Source: Pseudoduganella flava (GTDB lineage: Bacteria > Pseudomonadota > Gammaproteobacteria > Burkholderiales > Burkholderiaceae_D). Taken from it: a stretch of 64,000 nt of DNA. The notes beneath the pieces are model-generated. The model had not been told where the DNA came from. It saw only the letters and a program-made list of their open reading frames with translations, and made no database searches. The first letter of the stretch is position 1. Each line of letters opens with the position of its first letter. The stretch covers positions 744,001 through 808,000 of the forward strand of contig NZ_VLKW01000001.1 in assembly GCF_007830495.1 (NCBI RefSeq), given 5' to 3'. Both the position numbers and the translations under genes were made by a program. This document shows, in pieces, positions 46,529-55,326 of the stretch.

Positions 46529-47596
46529 ATGGCGGGGCTGACGATCCGGGGTGTGAAGAAGCGCTTCAACGACACGACGATCCTGCACGGTATCGACCTC
46601 GATATCGCCGACGGCGAGTTCGTCGTGTTCGTCGGGCCGTCCGGCTGCGGCAAGTCGACGTTGCTGCGCACGATCTGCGGCCTGGAGGAACCGGACGACG
46701 GCAACATCGCGATCGGCGGGCACGACATGACGAACGTGCCGCCGGCGCAGCGCGGCATTGCGATGGTGTTCCAGAGCTATGCGCTGTATCCGCACATGAC
46801 CGTCTACGAGAACATGGCGTTCGCGCTGAAGCTGGCGGGCACGCCGGCGGCGACGATCCGCGACAAGGTGCTGGCCGCCGCCGGCAGCCTGCGCATCGAG
46901 GCGCTGCTGGAGCGCAAGCCGAAGGAGCTGTCCGGCGGGCAGCGCCAGCGCGTGGCGATCGGCCGCGCGATCGTGCGGCACCCGGAAGTATTCCTGTTCG
47001 ACGAGCCGCTGTCGAACCTGGACGCGGCGCTGCGCGTGCAGATGCGCATCGAGTTGAAGAACCTGCACCGCACGTTGAAGAGCACGATGATCTACGTGAC
47101 GCACGACCAGGTGGAAGCAATGACCCTGGCGGACCGCATCGTCGTGCTGCGCGGCGGGAAGGTCGAGCAGATCGGCCCGCCCCTGGAACTGTACAACCGG
47201 CCGGACAATCTCTTCGTGGCCGGCTTCATGGGCTCCCCGGCGATGAACTTCCTGCGCGGCGCCGCCGACGGTGCGGGCGGCGTCACGCTTGCGGCCGGGG
47301 CCCGCGTGGCGTCGTCCGCCGCGGCTGACCTCGTGTCCGGTGCGCCTGTCACGCTGGGCGTGCGCTCCGAACACGTGGCGCTGGCCGACGGCGGCGACGG
47401 AATCCGCGCCGTCGTGCAGACGGTCGAACTGCTGGGCGACTTCAGCTACGTCTACCTGCAGACGGAAAGCTCGGGCGAAGCGATCGTCGCCCGCGCCGGC
47501 AGCGACGCGACATGGCGCCCGGGCCAGCAGGCGACCGTCACCGCCGCCGCGCAGGCGTGGCACGTGTTCGACAGCGACGGCAAGGCGCGGCGCTGA
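46529..47596 (+). CDS. Sugar ABC transporter ATPase, MsmK/UgpC type
   Basis: A 355-residue ATPase. Walker A GPSGCGKST, signature LSGGQRQRVAIGRAI, Walker B VFLFDEPLSNLD and the C-terminal TOBE/MalK-type regulatory domain. It drives the permease pair of this operon. The start lies one base after the GH94 stop. It is the last gene of the operon; a family B repeat follows. Confidence 0.93.
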   Translation: MAGLTIRGVKKRFNDTTILHGIDLDIADGEFVVFVGPSGCGKSTLLRTICGLEEPDDGNIAIGGHDMTNVPPAQRGIAMVFQSYALYPHMTVYENMAFALKLAGTPAATIRDKVLAAAGSLRIEALLERKPKELSGGQRQRVAIGRAIVRHPEVFLFDEPLSNLDAALRVQMRIELKNLHRTLKSTMIYVTHDQVEAMTLADRIVVLRGGKVEQIGPPLELYNRPDNLFVAGFMGSPAMNFLRGAADGAGGVTLAAGARVASSAAADLVSGAPVTLGVRSEHVALADGGDGIRAVVQTVELLGDFSYVYLQTESSGEAIVARAGSDATWRPGQQATVTAAAQAWHVFDSDGKARR

Positions 47597-47604
47597 TTAC
47601 TGAC

Positions 47605-47661
47605 GAGTCTGTGTCCATTTTCCACAGACTGGCGTCAGACCCGGACATCGGACACGAGCTC
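47605..47661. repeat. Family B repeat, single degenerate unit
   Basis: GAGTCTGTGTCC at the left and GGACACGAGCTC at the right enclose about 33 bases that include GTCAGACCC. Unlike the copies at 48222 and 58025 it is one unit, and its core has drifted. It may help end the sugar operon transcript. Confidence 0.6.
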
Positions 47662-47678
47662 AACTGTAGAATGCTGCA

Positions 47679-48221
47679 ATGATCACGATCCGCCCCGCCA
47701 CCAGCGCCGACCTGCCGGCCTTCTTCATCTACCTGGACGACCACCTGCGCGACAACGGCGCCGCAGGCGCGCCGCTGTTCCAGCCGATGCCACGCGCGCA
47801 CTCGATGTTCCCGCCGGAGAAGCGGGCGTCGTTTGGCCATGGCTTGGCGACGGCGCTGACGGAGAGCGGCTGGCGCCGGCTGTGGCTCGCGTTCGACGGC
47901 GCGCACATCGCCGGCCACATCGACCTGCGCGCGCGCCCGGAGCCGGCGGCACGCCATCGCGTGCTGCTCGGCATGGGCGTGCACCGCGACGCGCGGCGCC
48001 ATGGCCTCGGCATGCGCTTGCTGGACGCAGCGATCGGCTGGGCCTCGGGCGTGGAGACGCTGGCGTGGATCGATCTCGAAGTCCTCGCCGTCAACGCCCC
48101 CGCCCGCGCGCTGTACCGCAAGCGCGGCTTCGTGCAGACGGGCGAGATCGCCGACCTGTTCCGCATCGATGGCGAATCGCTGGGGTACTGCTATATGAGC
48201 CTGGCGCTGCAGCGCGGCTGA
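47679..48221 (+). CDS. GNAT-family N-acetyltransferase
   Basis: A 180-residue enzyme with the GNAT acetyl-CoA loop region LLGMGVHRDARRHGLGMRLL and the following helix, and the strand-helix WIDLEVLAVNAPARALYRKRGF typical of the family. The acceptor is unknown. It lies between two family B repeats and has no operon partner. Confidence 0.85.
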   Translation: MITIRPATSADLPAFFIYLDDHLRDNGAAGAPLFQPMPRAHSMFPPEKRASFGHGLATALTESGWRRLWLAFDGAHIAGHIDLRARPEPAARHRVLLGMGVHRDARRHGLGMRLLDAAIGWASGVETLAWIDLEVLAVNAPARALYRKRGFVQTGEIADLFRIDGESLGYCYMSLALQRG

Positions 48222-48329
48222 GCCTGTGTCCACCTCGGGGTCAACCCCGTTTTCGGACACGAGCTCGGCAGGACAACTGTCGAGCCCGTGTCCGTTTTCA
48301 GGGTTGACCCCACGGTGGACACGGGCTCA
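48222..48329. repeat. Family B repeat, paired inverted units
   Basis: Unit 1 (48222-48266) reads GAGCCTGTGTCCACCTCGGG...GGACACGAGCTCG with core GGGGTCAACCCC. Unit 2 (48281-48329) is the reverse complement of the same sequence with few changes. The 14-base spacer is unique. The pairing of two inverted units resembles bacterial interspersed mosaic elements. Confidence 0.85.
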
Positions 48330-48402
48330 GCAGTCAGGCCATTCCGAGCGCGGCACCGGCAACCGGATTAAAATGCTTCTTTTCGCGAAGAGAAGAACAC
48401 GC

Positions 48403-49305
48403 ATGGCATACAAAACTATTGCCGATACGATCGGCAACACGCCGCTGGTCCAGCTGGTGCGCCTGCCGGGCGCGGAGGCTGCGGCGCGTAACAACGTCAT
48501 CCTGGGCAAGCTGGAGGGCGACAATCCGGCCGGTTCCGTGAAGGATCGGGCGGCGATGTCGATGTTGCGCCGCGCCGAGGAGCGCGGCGACATCAAGCCG
48601 GGCGACACGCTGATCGAAGCCACCAGCGGCAATACCGGCATCGCGCTGGCGATGGCGGCGGCGATCCGCGGCTACAAGATGGTGCTGTTGATGCCGGAGA
48701 ACCTGTCCGAGGAGCGGCGCCAGAGCATGGCGGCGTATGGCGCGCAGATCGTGCTGACGCCGAAGACGGGCGGCATGGAGTATGCCCGCGACCTGGCCGA
48801 GCAGATGCAGCGCGACGGCAAGGGCATCATCCTCGACCAGTTCGCGAACGCGGACAATCCGCGCGCCCACTACGAGTCGACCGGCCCGGAAATCTGGCGC
48901 GACACGGAAGGCCGCATCACGCACTTCGTCTCCGCGATGGGCACCACCGGCACGATCATGGGCGTGTCGCAGTACCTGAAGGAGCAGAACGAGAACATCC
49001 GCATCATCGGCGCGCAGCCGGAAGAGGGCTCGTCGATCCCCGGCATCCGCAAATGGCCGGAAGCGTACCTGCCGAAGATCTTCGACAAGGCGCGCGTGGA
49101 CCAGATCGAATCCGTGTCGCAGGCCGCGGCCGAACGCATGGCGCGCCGGATGGCCGCCGAAGAGGGCATCTTCTGCGGCATCTCCGCAGCGGGCGCGTGC
49201 GAAATCGCGCTGCGCATCTCGCAGACGGTGGAAAACGCGACGATCGTGTTCATCGTCTGCGACCGGGGCGACCGTTACCTGTCCACCGGCGTGTTCCCGG
49301 CCTGA
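48403..49305 (+). CDS. cysM: Cysteine synthase B
   Basis: It makes cysteine from O-acetylserine and sulphide or thiosulphate with pyridoxal phosphate. The 300-residue protein has the cofactor Lys47 in NPAGSVKDRAA, the TSGNTGIALA phosphate-binding loop and the GTTGTIMG loop. The length and the EGDNPAGSVKDR form fit CysM rather than CysK. The start at 48403 gives the family N-terminus MAYKTIADTIGNTPLV. The gene stands alone between a family B repeat and a terminator. Confidence 0.93.
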   Translation: MAYKTIADTIGNTPLVQLVRLPGAEAAARNNVILGKLEGDNPAGSVKDRAAMSMLRRAEERGDIKPGDTLIEATSGNTGIALAMAAAIRGYKMVLLMPENLSEERRQSMAAYGAQIVLTPKTGGMEYARDLAEQMQRDGKGIILDQFANADNPRAHYESTGPEIWRDTEGRITHFVSAMGTTGTIMGVSQYLKEQNENIRIIGAQPEEGSSIPGIRKWPEAYLPKIFDKARVDQIESVSQAAAERMARRMAAEEGIFCGISAAGACEIALRISQTVENATIVFIVCDRGDRYLSTGVFPA

Positions 49306-49340
49306 CGCCGCGGCGCACAGCTGGAAACACAGGTAGAAAA

Positions 49341-49362
49341 AAAGCCGGGCTTGCCCGGCTTT
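49341..49362. terminator. Bidirectional terminator between cysM and the HTH-like gene
   Basis: AAAGCCGGGC / GCCCGGCTTT with a TT loop lies between convergent stops. It is followed by TTTTTTT on the minus strand and by TTCGTTT on the plus strand, so it probably ends both transcripts. Confidence 0.88.
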
Positions 49363-49372
49363 CGTTTAACAA

Positions 49373-49750
49373 TCAGCCGTTATTGCTGTTGTTGTTCGTA
49401 TTGTTCGTCGCGTTCCCGGCGGCCGCTGGCGTTTCGCCTTCCTTCGGCTTGAACTGCTTGTCGCTGATGCGGAACTTGTTGCGGCGGTCGCCCATCAGGT
49501 AGCGCAGATCGCGGATCGACAGATCGCTCACCTCGTGCATGCGGATCAGCAGCGATGCGCCGACCGGCAGACGATGGTGACGGATCTTGCTGATGACCGG
49601 CGGCGCGACTTCCAGCGCGCGCGACAGCGCAGCGTCGTTCTTCAGGCGCAGGTTTTCGATCAGCGTGTCCAGCAGGCGGTTCGGGTTGTACTGCAGCAGA
49701 TCGTCGCCTTCCGAATCGTTGTTCATATCAATGCCGACTTGGTTTGTCAT
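49373..49750 (-). CDS. Small HTH-like DNA-binding protein
   Basis: A 125-residue protein without signal peptide. The part from about 28 to 85 (NLRLKNDAALSRALEVAPPVISKIRHHRLPVGASLLIRMHEVSDLSIRDLRYLMG) follows a Cro/C1-type helix-turn-helix pattern, and the C-terminus is an Asn-rich low-complexity tail. The start at 49750 is preferred (AAGGA upstream), although the frame is open to 49924. Target unknown. It has its own strong A+T-rich promoter and terminator, and lies beside an A+T-rich spacer, which suggests a regulator that may act on its own region. Confidence 0.7.
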   Translation of the reverse strand: MTNQVGIDMNNDSEGDDLLQYNPNRLLDTLIENLRLKNDAALSRALEVAPPVISKIRHHRLPVGASLLIRMHEVSDLSIRDLRYLMGDRRNKFRISDKQFKPKEGETPAAAGNATNNTNNNSNNG

Positions 49751-49877
49751 GATGCGTCTGTTCCTTCTGTAAAGTTTGTCCTGCAAAGTGAAACACTCGG
49801 AGCTCATGCTGCGCGTTGAAGTTCTTCCTTCACCGAGGAACGATTCACACACGATTCCGGGATAACAAGTTTCATAA

Positions 49878-49906
49878 TATATACACAATTGTACAACATC
49901 ATGCAA
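49878..49906 (-). promoter_or_regulatory. Promoter of the HTH-like gene
   Basis: On the minus strand TTGCAT (49906-49901), a 17-base spacer and TATATA (49883-49878) form a sigma-70 promoter. It would leave a leader of about 120 bases ahead of the start at 49750. Confidence 0.6.
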
Positions 49907-50171
49907 TCTCATACTCACGAGCAATAAAAAAATATTGCCTGATGAGGTTGCCGTTGTCCTATCGCAACAATTGGTGAGAATTCTACCCTAGTTTTTGTGG
50001 TAGATAAACGGGCGCGGCTTTGTCAAACGTGCAAGGTTAAGTGTAATATAAAACTTCGCACGAAAGCTGCCCTAAAAGCAACAGTGTGCAAACGTGCAAT
50101 ACGGACACATTACATTCTTATAAGAAATATTGCAAGTCCGCTTACCCTTCCTTACAACTGTAGTCGCCGCT
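49907..50171. other. A+T-rich intergenic stretch
   Basis: No gene is supported here. GCAATA-AAAAAA-TATTGC (49921-49938) is a small inverted repeat. CAAACGTGCAA occurs twice, at 50024-50034 and 50089-50099. These could be operators for the neighbouring HTH-like protein. The low GC stands out from the surrounding chromosome. Confidence 0.5.
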
Positions 50172-50210
50172 GTCAGCTGGCGCCGTCAGTTCGCGCCGTC
50201 AGTTGGCGCC
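50172..50210. repeat. Triple 13-bp tandem repeat over the mltB stop
   Basis: GTCAGCTGGCGCC, GTCAGTTCGCGCC and GTCAGTTGGCGCC stand head to tail. The third unit encodes the last residues (Gly-Ala-Asn) and stop of mltB on the minus strand; the other two lie beyond the stop. Confidence 0.85.
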
Positions 50211-51323
50211 GCGTGACAGCCGGACCGCGCGGCCCAGCTCGACGACGGACATCGCATAGAAATAGCTGCGGTTGTACTGCGTGATCGCGTAGAAGTTATT
50301 GCTCGCTACCCAGTATTCGGTAGGCTCCGAGCCGTTCTGCAAATCCACGAGGCCGTACAGCATGCCCGGTGGCAAGGGGGAGGTGGTGACGACCCCGGCT
50401 GCCGTCAAGTCTTCCGGCCGGAATTTCGCTTCCAGGCCGCCGGTGAGGTAGGTTTCCCATGCGCGCGACGGCGACACGGTGGCGGGGTAGACGAGCGCGC
50501 CCGGCTGCTCGCGGTGCCAGCCGTGGCCGACGAGGAAGGCGGCCACGCTGCCGATCGCATCGGCGGCGGAATTGCGCAGGTCGATGCGGCCGTCGCCGTC
50601 GAAGTCGACGGCATACTTCAGGATATTGCTCGGCATGAATTGCGGCATGCCGACGGCGCCCGCGAACGAGCCTTGCAGCGACAGCGGATCGATGCCGGCC
50701 TGGCGGGCGTACAGCAGCGTCGCCTCCAGCTCGTCGCGGAAGAACGCCATGCGCGCCTCGCGGTTCGGCGCCAGCGGATAGGCGAACGCCAGGGTCGTCA
50801 GCGTGTCGACGACGCGGAAGCGCCCCGTGTCGCGGCCATAGATCGTTTCCACGCCGATCAGGCCGACCAGCGTTTCAGCCGGCACGCCATACAGCGCCTC
50901 GGCGCGCGCCAGCGCGTCCGCGTTCTCGTTCCAGAACCGCACGCCCGCATTGACGCGGATCGGCTCGATGAAGCGGCTGCTGTAGACGGACCAGTTCTTC
51001 GGCTTGCCGGGCGGCGCCGGCTTGACGAGCTGGACCACCGAATCCAGGTAGCGCACATTGCTGAACAGGCTGTCCAGCTCTGCACGGGAAAAGCCGTGTT
51101 TCGCGACCATGTCGCCAGCGAATTGCTGCACTTCCTTCCACTGGTTGTAGTTGACGAACTCGCCCGTGTAGTAGTCGCTGGCGGGCGCAGCGGCTTTCTT
51201 GGCGGGCTTCTTCGTCTTCTTGGTTTTGGTGGACGTAGGCGCGGCCAGCGCGTCGGCGGGCAGCATGCTCGTTGCGGCGACGGTGGCAGCCAGCAACAGG
51301 GCGATCAGGGATTTGCGTTTCAT
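50199..51323 (-). CDS. mltB: Membrane-bound lytic murein transglycosylase B (GH103)
   Basis: It cuts the glycan strand of peptidoglycan with formation of 1,6-anhydromuramic acid. The 374-residue protein has a signal peptide, a Lys/Thr-rich linker (TKTKKTKKPAKKAA), and the GH103 domain with the catalytic Glu in GLIGVETIYGRDTG and the FAGAVGMPQFMPSNILKYAVDFDGDGRIDL signature. No lipobox Cys is visible, so it is probably soluble in the periplasm. Its ATG overlaps the stop of tgpA by ATGA, so it is the last gene of the MoxR-DUF58-TgpA operon. Confidence 0.9.
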   Translation of the reverse strand: MKRKSLIALLLAATVAATSMLPADALAAPTSTKTKKTKKPAKKAAAPASDYYTGEFVNYNQWKEVQQFAGDMVAKHGFSRAELDSLFSNVRYLDSVVQLVKPAPPGKPKNWSVYSSRFIEPIRVNAGVRFWNENADALARAEALYGVPAETLVGLIGVETIYGRDTGRFRVVDTLTTLAFAYPLAPNREARMAFFRDELEATLLYARQAGIDPLSLQGSFAGAVGMPQFMPSNILKYAVDFDGDGRIDLRNSAADAIGSVAAFLVGHGWHREQPGALVYPATVSPSRAWETYLTGGLEAKFRPEDLTAAGVVTTSPLPPGMLYGLVDLQNGSEPTEYWVASNNFYAITQYNRSYFYAMSVVELGRAVRLSRGAN

Positions 51324-53326
51324 CGTGACAGGCTCAGCAGTTTGACCAGCCGGCGGGCCGACCGTGTTCGTTCTTCAAAGTCCAGCGCGCGGTAGCGCAA
51401 CGCGCCATACAGTTCCAGGAATTCGGCCATCGCGGCCTTCTTGTGCTCCGGCAGGGAGAGTGCACGTACGCGGCGCAGCAGGCTGTGCGGCCCCTCGTCG
51501 GGAGCGGGCCGGACGCCGTGCCGGGCCAGGATCGCGCCGAAGCGCTCCCACGCATCCTGCACCGGATCGCGCCGGCGCTGCCGGCGTACGGCGTACCACA
51601 GCCATCCCAGCAGGCCGATCGCCAGCGCGGCGGCGGCGGAGCGCCAGCTGCCGAATGTTGTCGATAGTGCCGTAAGGAAATTTCTCTGCCGTTCGGGATT
51701 GTAATCCAGCACCCATTGATTCCAAGCATTATTTGCCGCATTTGCATGAAATCGCAGTCGCGAAAACCACGAATCCTTATCGCTCTGTAAAGCGGCCAGC
51801 CCGGCAAGGCCGAACGGCGCCGGTTGCGGCAGCGCCTGGCCGATGCCGAGCCGCACCCGGTCCGGCGCCACGGCCGCCGTCGGATCGACGCGCTGCCAGC
51901 CGATGCCGTCCAGCCAGACCTCGGCCCACGCGTGGGCATCGGACTGGCGCACCGTCAGGTAGCGGTCGACGGGATTCAGCTCGCCGCCCTGGTAGCCGGT
52001 GACGACGCGGGCGGGAATGCCGGCCGCCCGCATCAGGAACACGAACGCGCCGGCGTAGTGCTCGCAAAAGCCCTGCCGCGTGCGGAACAGGAATTCGTCG
52101 ACGGCATGGTGCCCCAGCAGCGGCGGCTGCAGCGTGTAGATGAAGCCCTGCGTGCGAAAGACCTTCAGGGCGGTGTCGATCACGTCCCGGTCCGCCTTGC
52201 CGGCGCGGGTGCGCAGCATCCGGCCCAGCTCGCGCGTGGCGGGATTGAAGCCGGGCGGCAGTTCCAGCCACTTGCCCGTTAGCGCCGGATCGAGGGCCGG
52301 CTGCACCGCGTAGTCGGGGTAGGCCTGGGCGCGGTAGCGCACCCGCTGCATCAGTGGGCGCAGCGTGAAGCTTTCCAGTTCGTCGGAGACGCCGACCCGT
52401 TCGCCCGGCACAGCCAGCGCCGGCGGCGTCAGTTCCAGCGTGAACAGGTAGCGCCGGCCGCTCGGCTCCAGCGTCAGTTCGTAGGGCGCCGGCGCGCCGC
52501 CGACGCGCAACGTCATCGCATCGCCGTCGCGGCGGTACAGCCGCCCGCCGATGCGGCTCCACGTGCGGCCGTCGTAATGGCTCAGCACCACGCCGCGCCA
52601 GTACAGCCGTTCCTGGCCCGGCGCGGCGCCGTCGAAGCGCACCCGGAACGCCACTTCCTCGGACATCGCGATATTGGCCATCGTGCCGGGCGCCATCGTG
52701 TCGGAGATGCCGGTGTGCGCGCCGTGCGCGTCGCCGGGCAGGCCCCACAGCGGCCCCTGGATGCGCGGGAAGACGACGAACAGCACGGCCGCCAGCGGCG
52801 CGGCCAGCGCGAACAGGCCGGCCGCCGCGCGCAGGCGGCGCCGCAGCGGCGGCACCGTGCCCGTGTACTGGAACGTGATCTGGGCCGTCAGCAGCACGAC
52901 CAGCGTGACCGCCATCGCCAGGCCGGCGAAGATGCTTTGCGTGTAGAAGAAATTCGTCAGCATCAGGAAGAAGCTGAGGAACAGCACCACGTACAGGTCG
53001 CGCTTGGCGTGCATCTCGAGGAGCTTGAATGCCAGCAGCAGCGCCAGCATCGCCACGCCGGGATCGCGGCCCAGCAAGGTGCCGTACGATTGCGCGACGC
53101 CGGCCATCGCCAGCAGCGCGACGGGCAGCAGCAGCCAGACGGGCGGCAGGCGGCGCCCGCGCAAGGTCAGGAGCGTGCGCCACAGCAGCGTCACGCAGAT
53201 CGCCGCGCTTGCCCACCACGGCAGGTGGCCGAAGTGGGGCGCGATGACGAGCAGCGCGGCGCCGACCAGCAGCAGCGTGTCCTGCTTGTCGCGGGTCAGC
53301 TCGCCCAGCCTGCCGAGGGCCTTCAT
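51320..53326 (-). CDS. tgpA: TgpA-type transglutaminase-like membrane protein
   Basis: A 668-residue protein. The N-terminal part (about 1-190) has several membrane helices (DUF3488), followed by a periplasmic transglutaminase-like domain with the Cys-His-Asp set in RTRQGFCEHYAGAFVFLMRAAG and SDAHAWAEVWLDGIGWQRVDPT. A further membrane helix and a cytoplasmic DUF4129-like tail follow. The Pseudomonas aeruginosa homologue TgpA is essential and has transglutaminase activity. It overlaps the DUF58 gene (ATGA) and mltB. Confidence 0.92.
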   Translation of the reverse strand: MKALGRLGELTRDKQDTLLLVGAALLVIAPHFGHLPWWASAAICVTLLWRTLLTLRGRRLPPVWLLLPVALLAMAGVAQSYGTLLGRDPGVAMLALLLAFKLLEMHAKRDLYVVLFLSFFLMLTNFFYTQSIFAGLAMAVTLVVLLTAQITFQYTGTVPPLRRRLRAAAGLFALAAPLAAVLFVVFPRIQGPLWGLPGDAHGAHTGISDTMAPGTMANIAMSEEVAFRVRFDGAAPGQERLYWRGVVLSHYDGRTWSRIGGRLYRRDGDAMTLRVGGAPAPYELTLEPSGRRYLFTLELTPPALAVPGERVGVSDELESFTLRPLMQRVRYRAQAYPDYAVQPALDPALTGKWLELPPGFNPATRELGRMLRTRAGKADRDVIDTALKVFRTQGFIYTLQPPLLGHHAVDEFLFRTRQGFCEHYAGAFVFLMRAAGIPARVVTGYQGGELNPVDRYLTVRQSDAHAWAEVWLDGIGWQRVDPTAAVAPDRVRLGIGQALPQPAPFGLAGLAALQSDKDSWFSRLRFHANAANNAWNQWVLDYNPERQRNFLTALSTTFGSWRSAAAALAIGLLGWLWYAVRRQRRRDPVQDAWERFGAILARHGVRPAPDEGPHSLLRRVRALSLPEHKKAAMAEFLELYGALRYRALDFEERTRSARRLVKLLSLSR

Positions 53327-54297
53327 CCGAACGCCTCCGAACCGTACAGTGCCAGTGCCTGCAGGCAGGCGGCGCGGTGCGCGTCGCCAAGGCCGGCGGG
53401 GTAGTGGTGGTGGCCGAGCCGGAATGCGTACGGCAGCATGCGCAGCTCCGCTTCCAGCACCCAGCGCGTCATGCGGGCCAGCCGCGTCTCGACGTCGAGC
53501 CAGGGCGGCAGCACCGCGAAGTCGAGCAGCAGCTCCGCCACGGCGCCGCCTTCGAAATGCTTGGTGACGAGCTGGCCGCCGTCGTCAAGCGCCAGGCGTG
53601 CGATGTGGCGCCAGGCCAGGTGACGCATCGGGTCACCCGGCTGGTAGCTGCGGATGCCGGCGAAATTGTCCAGGCCCACTTCGCCATGGCCTTCCTCGCT
53701 GGCCGCGCCGCGCATCGGCAGCGGCTGGGCGGGCGTTTCCGGCTGCGGGTAGACGAGCACGCGCAGATCGGGCTGCCACCAGCTCCACGCGCGGAACAGG
53801 CCCAGCGGAAAGTGCGTCTCGAGGCGGATGCGCGGCGCAACCAGCCAGCCGCGCGCCAGCGTCGGCAGCGCCAGCACGACGGCGGCGCTGCCATGCGCCG
53901 GCACGTCCGTCGCGTGGTCGGCGCCGGCGGTGTCGAAGCGCACGCGGATCGCGTACCGGTCGGCGGCTCCCGCATTGTGCAGGCGGATCTCGAACTGCGC
54001 CGGTTCGCCGGCGAACACGGGAGCGGCGCGGCCGCCGGCCAGGCGCAGGTGCGCCAGGTTCTTCACCGTCAGCACCATGTCGGCAAGCGCGCACGACGCC
54101 GCGAAGAACGTCAGCGCGAAGCCCAGTCCCAGCACGTAGTTGGTGGCGCCGACCAGCATCAGCACGAGCAGGCCGGCGAACGCGAAGCCGGCGCGGGCCG
54201 GCAGGATGTAGACGCGGCGCAGCGTGAGCAGCACGGCGCCGTCGCGCGACTTGCGGCGCTCGGGCCGGAACAGGCGGCGCCAGAAGACTTCCAGCAT
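53323..54297 (-). CDS. DUF58 domain membrane protein
   Basis: A 324-residue protein with two closely spaced N-terminal membrane helices (RAGFAFAGLLVLMLVGATNYVLGLGFALTFFAASCALA) and the DUF58 region with RSYQPGDPMRHLAWRHIAR. DUF58 proteins are encoded with MoxR ATPases and may present a substrate to them. The start at 54297 lies 3 bases after the MoxR stop. The frame remains open upstream into the MoxR gene, but that reading is antisense-like and not used. Confidence 0.88.
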   Translation of the reverse strand: MLEVFWRRLFRPERRKSRDGAVLLTLRRVYILPARAGFAFAGLLVLMLVGATNYVLGLGFALTFFAASCALADMVLTVKNLAHLRLAGGRAAPVFAGEPAQFEIRLHNAGAADRYAIRVRFDTAGADHATDVPAHGSAAVVLALPTLARGWLVAPRIRLETHFPLGLFRAWSWWQPDLRVLVYPQPETPAQPLPMRGAASEEGHGEVGLDNFAGIRSYQPGDPMRHLAWRHIARLALDDGGQLVTKHFEGGAVAELLLDFAVLPPWLDVETRLARMTRWVLEAELRMLPYAFRLGHHHYPAGLGDAHRAACLQALALYGSEAFG

Positions 54298-54299
54298 CG

Positions 54300-55220
54300 C
54301 TAGACCGGCACGGCCTTCTGCAGCTGCAGCACGAGCTCGCGGCTGGCCAGCGCGGCCCCCTGGCTCGACTTCACGGGCCGCAGCCGGTGGGCGCAAACGG
54401 GCACCAGCACCGCCTGCACGTCCTCGGGGATCACATGGTCGCGCCCCTCCAGTGCGGCCCACGCGCGCGCCGCCTGCACCAGCGCCAGCGCGGCGCGCGG
54501 CGACAGGCCTTCGGCAAACGAGCCGTTCTGGCGCGATGCCAGCACCAGCGCATGCACGTAGTCGATCAGCGCGCCCGACGTGTGGATCTGCCGCAGCGCG
54601 CGCTGGGCGGTGGCCAGTTCGACCGGCGTCATCGCGGCCGGCAGCGTCTTCAGCATCGCGCGGCGGTCCTCGCCGGCCAGCAGCGCGCGCTCCGCGGCGG
54701 GGTCGGGATAGCCCAGCGTGAGGCACATCAGGAAGCGGTCCAGCTGCGACTCGGGCAGCGGGAACGTGCCGATCTGGTGGGTGGGATTCTGCGTGGCGAT
54801 CACGAAGAACGGCTCGGGCAGCGGGCGCGTGACGCCGTCCGCCGTGACCTGGCGTTCCTCCATCGCTTCGAGCAGGCCGGACTGCGTCTTCGGCGTGGCG
54901 CGGTTGATTTCGTCGGCCAGCAGCACCTGCGTGAAGATCGGACCCGGGTGGAACACGAAGGCGTTCTTTTCCCGTTCATAGATCGAGATGCCGGCCACGT
55001 CGGCCGGCAGCAGGTCGCTGGTGAATTGCACGCGGTTGAACCGCAGGCCCAGCGAGATCGCCAGCGCATGCGACAGCGTCGTCTTGCCGACGCCGGGCAT
55101 GTCTTCCAGCAGCAGGTGGCCGCCGGCCAGCAGGCACGTCAGCGCCTGCCGGATCTGTTCGTCCTTGCCGACGATGAGGCTGCCCACCTGCCGCGCGACC
55201 GCGTGCAATTTTGTGTACAT
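54300..55220 (-). CDS. MoxR-family AAA+ ATPase
   Basis: A 306-residue ATPase. Walker A EDMPGVGKTTLSHAL, Walker B VLLADEINRATPKTQ, sensor VIATQNPTHQIGTFPLPESQLDRF and the C-terminal lid are all present. MoxR proteins act as chaperone-like activators of DUF58/VWA partners. It is the first gene of the four-gene minus-strand operon moxR-DUF58-tgpA-mltB. The start at 55220 gives the usual N-terminus; the frame runs open to 55340. It is divergent from the HDAC-like gene. Confidence 0.93.
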   Translation of the reverse strand: MYTKLHAVARQVGSLIVGKDEQIRQALTCLLAGGHLLLEDMPGVGKTTLSHALAISLGLRFNRVQFTSDLLPADVAGISIYEREKNAFVFHPGPIFTQVLLADEINRATPKTQSGLLEAMEERQVTADGVTRPLPEPFFVIATQNPTHQIGTFPLPESQLDRFLMCLTLGYPDPAAERALLAGEDRRAMLKTLPAAMTPVELATAQRALRQIHTSGALIDYVHALVLASRQNGSFAEGLSPRAALALVQAARAWAALEGRDHVIPEDVQAVLVPVCAHRLRPVKSSQGAALASRELVLQLQKAVPV

Positions 55221-55326
55221 AGTGTCTGCTATAGTTGCCCCTGATGCGGGCCATTCTACCCTGCATGGAAAACGATTTGATACGATTGATGCGGTACAGA
55301 AACCAGCCGACGCCGCCACGAGCCAC

